64,000 nucleotides of DNA, from positions 62,001 through 126,000 of the forward strand of contig NZ_JAMPYG010000003.1 in the NCBI RefSeq assembly GCF_023700745.1. The letters are read 5' to 3'. The number at the start of each line of letters is the position of its first letter. Position 1 is the first letter of the stretch. The stretch comes from Rhodoferax sp. Its GTDB lineage: Bacteria > Pseudomonadota > Gammaproteobacteria > Burkholderiales > Burkholderiaceae_C. Below the pieces are notes generated by a model, which saw nothing but the letters and a program-made list of their open reading frames with translations, did no database searches and was not told where the DNA came from. Of the stretch, positions 62,117 to 64,000 are shown piece by piece. Position numbers and translations under genes: made by a program.

Positions 62117-62559
62117 CGTTTGTGAAGCGTGAACAACGGCAACGTAAGCACAATGCTCTCAAGTGATTTAGAAACAACATAATCACTACGGAAGACACCT
62201 GGAATTGATGGTCACCTGGCTCTGGAGACACGAGTCCTGGATCACGCAGTTCGTTAGCCGATTGAACGCGGTGATTTACCTTTGGTGGCTCAGAAAGCCC
62301 GGTGTTATGACTCTTTAGACGATTCAGACAATGGCTGTCTAATATGGCTACAAGATGCTGGTTTGCGTCTCAAAGTGACCGTTGTGGCGATACATTTCGG
62401 TCTTCTGATAAGAGAAGTCTCATCCCACCTAGAATGACTCCAAGGGAGATAAATTATGTCAATAGCGCCCGTCAAGCGCGAAGTCAAAAAGGTGCCAGTT
62501 CATAGGGGTCATCAAACCATTTTGCAGAGCCACTGGCTGGCCAAAAAAGCATTACTGGT
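62117..62559. other. Gap before the restriction gene
   Basis: 443 bp without a recognisable gene. Many short frames exist on both strands, but none has a good start context. The right half probably carries the hsdR promoter, and the region may be a junction of the type I restriction island. Confidence 0.4.
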
Positions 62560-64000
62560 ATGAGCAAACCTAACTTCAGCGAAGACGACACCAGCGCCAA
62601 ATTCATCACCCCGGCGTTGTACCAGGCCGGCTGGACTGAACCCGCGATTCGCCGCCAGGTGGCGTTCACGGCGGGTCGCATCATTGTGCGGGGCAAACTG
62701 GTCACGCGCGGCAAGGCCAAGCGGGCCGACTATGTGCTGTACATCGGGCACTTTCCCATTGCCTTGATTGAGGCCAAGCACAACTTCAAGGCCGTGGGTG
62801 ACGGCATGCAGCAGGCGCTGGACTACGCCACCACACTTGACATTCCTTTCGTTTTTTCCAGCAATGGCCACGGCTTTGTGTTGCATGACCGCACTGGCAC
62901 ATCGGTGCAACTGGAAACCACCTTGAAACTGGACGACTTTCCCAGTCCAGCTGCGCTTTGGAACCGTTATCTGGCCTGGAAGGGCCTGACCCCGGCACAG
63001 GAACAAGTGGTCAAACAACCGTATTTTGACGATGGCAGCGGCAAAGAGCCACGTTATTACCAGCGCAACGCCGTCAACGCCGCGGTCGAATCCATCGCCA
63101 AGGGCCAAAACCGCATCCTGCTGGTGATGGCTACCGGCACTGGCAAGACTTTCACCGCGTTTCAGATCATCTGGCGGCTGTGGAAGGCGGGGCAAAAGAA
63201 GCGCATCTTGTATCTTGCCGACCGCAACATCCTCATTGACCAAACCATGGTCAACGACTTTCGCCCTTTTGGCGGTGCCATGGCCAAGCTCAGTGTCAAC
63301 GCCAAAACCATCGAGCGTGCCGACGGGAGCGATATTGACTTGCCCCTGGCCATGGACCGTGGCCCCGACAATAAACGCCGCATCAACGCCGCTTATGAAA
63401 TTTACCTGGGGCTGTACCAGGCCATCACCGGCCCCGAAGAGCACCAGAAAATTTTCAAGGAATTCAGTCCTGGTTTCTTCGATTTGATCGTGATTGACGA
63501 ATGCCACCGTGGTAGCGCTGCCGAAGACTCGGCCTGGCGCGAAATCCTGGAGTATTTCAGCGCCGCCACCCAAATCGGAATGACCGCCACGCCCAAGGAA
63601 ACCGAGTACGTTTCCAACAGCGAGTATTTTGGCGCCCCGGTGTTCACTTACAGCCTGAAACAAGGCATACGCGATGGCTTTTTGGCCCCCTACAAGGTCA
63701 TCAAGGTTCATCTGGATGTCGACGTGGAAGGCTACCGCCCCATGCCCGGCGAGGTGGACCAATACGGCCACGAGATTGAAGACCGCCTGTATAACCAGAA
63801 AGACTTTGATCACACCCTCATCATTGACAACCGAACCGCCCGCGTCGCCAAGTGGGTCAGTGACTACCTCAAGGCCAGCGGCGACCGGTTCCAGAAGACC
63901 ATCGTTTTTTGCGTGGACACGCCCCATGCCGCTCGCATGCGCCAGGCCTTCATCAATGAAAACGCCGATCTGGTCAAACAGTTTCCGCGCTATGTGATGC
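62560..64000 (+). CDS. hsdR: Type I restriction enzyme R subunit, N-terminal part (cut by window edge)
   Basis: 480 codons from ATG 62560 remain open at the right edge. The N-terminal nuclease domain holds the PD-(D/E)xK motif ([20 protein letters not shown]). The helicase core follows: Walker [19 protein letters not shown]-box variant [14 protein letters not shown] and motif [14 protein letters not shown]. The latter part ([16 protein letters not shown]) enters helicase domain 2. HsdR cuts DNA after ATP-driven translocation. hsdM and hsdS would be expected beyond the edge. No strong ribosome site is visible, and TAG precedes the frame 54 bases upstream. Confidence 0.93.
   Translation, partial: MSKPNFSEDDTSAKFITPALYQAGWTEPAIRRQVAFTAGRIIVRGKLVTRGKAKRADYVLYIGHFPIALIEAKHNFKAVGDGMQQALDYATTLDIPFVFSSNGHGFVLHDRTGTSVQLETTLKLDDFPSPAALWNRYLAWKGLTPAQEQVVKQPYFDDGSGKEPRYYQRNAVNAAVESIAKGQNRILLVMATGTGKTFTAFQIIWRLWKAGQKKRILYLADRNILIDQTMVNDFRPFGGAMAKLSVNAKTIERADGSDIDLPLAMDRGPDNKRRINAAYEIYLGLYQAITGPEEHQKIFKEFSPGFFDLIVIDECHRGSAAEDSAWREILEYFSAATQIGMTATPKETEYVSNSEYFGAPVFTYSLKQGIRDGFLAPYKVIKVHLDVDVEGYRPMPGEVDQYGHEIEDRLYNQKDFDHTLIIDNRTARVAKWVSDYLKASGDRFQKTIVFCVDTPHAARMRQAFINENADLVKQFPRYVM

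Noticed and set aside
62512-63927. A 471-codon minus-strand frame opposite hsdR
   Set aside because: It mirrors the unmistakable HsdR coding frame and has no recognisable domain.

Overview
The window (64 kb, high GC, Gram-negative envelope genes throughout) looks like a chromosomal segment of a Burkholderiales betaproteobacterium, most likely Comamonadaceae (Rhodoferax/Polaromonas-like). The grounds are the gene content: an Omp32-type porin, CopK and DUF4148 proteins, a Tad pilus locus and tripartite tricarboxylate transporter genes. The assignment is by eye only.

Layout. 1-3.4 kb: the end of a membrane sensor gene, a DUF2189 membrane protein, an unusual DNA-binding/receiver fusion, a FrnE-type DsbA protein and a bactofilin. 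3.5-27 kb: a large copper (and probably silver) island. It holds three copK genes and a broken fourth, copRS, a YHS/HMBD copper P-type ATPase with a methyltransferase-like membrane protein, DUF2933 and DUF411 proteins, a porin, a TolC / multicopper oxidase / cupredoxin / CusF operon, and a CusF-DsbB-DsbA-CusCBA operon. The island carries many scars: a 490-bp duplication around copK, a deleted copK, a 272-bp copy of part of an HD-GYP gene, a DUF4148 remnant and a flgB-like remnant. 27-30 kb: gdhA with palindromic operators, and a hypoxanthine-DNA glycosylase. 30-43.6 kb: a complete Tad/Flp pilus locus. 43.6-49.2 kb: a LysR regulator, small proteins, gap and tkt, an xdhC remnant and a flavin-type oxidase. 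49.5-52.7 kb: an octaheme HAO-like cytochrome c, a TPR protein and a DMT exporter with a His-rich tail. 53-60.3 kb: a GntR-controlled acid-catabolism locus (SAF-domain dehydrogenase, PdxA homologue, TctCBA transporter) plus UspA. 60.5-64 kb: an esterase, an Lrp-type regulator, an RNA-like intergenic region with a strong terminator, and the start of a type I restriction HsdR gene.

The most useful result is a candidate CopR operator read directly from the sequence, GTAAT-N6-GTCAT (a direct repeat of GTnAT at 11-bp spacing). It stands in the transcription direction in front of the three intact copK genes, the porin, the DUF411/ATPase operon, the TolC/multicopper oxidase operon and the CusF/Dsb/CusCBA operon. 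Two spacing classes are visible: about 110-135 bp upstream of the start for copK and the porin, and about 65-70 bp for the operons. The copK promoters hold a second conserved dyad. This suggests one regulon that couples periplasmic copper binding (CopK, CusF, cupredoxin), oxidation (multicopper oxidase), disulfide repair (DsbA/DsbB), cytoplasmic export (ATPase) and trans-envelope efflux (CusCBA).
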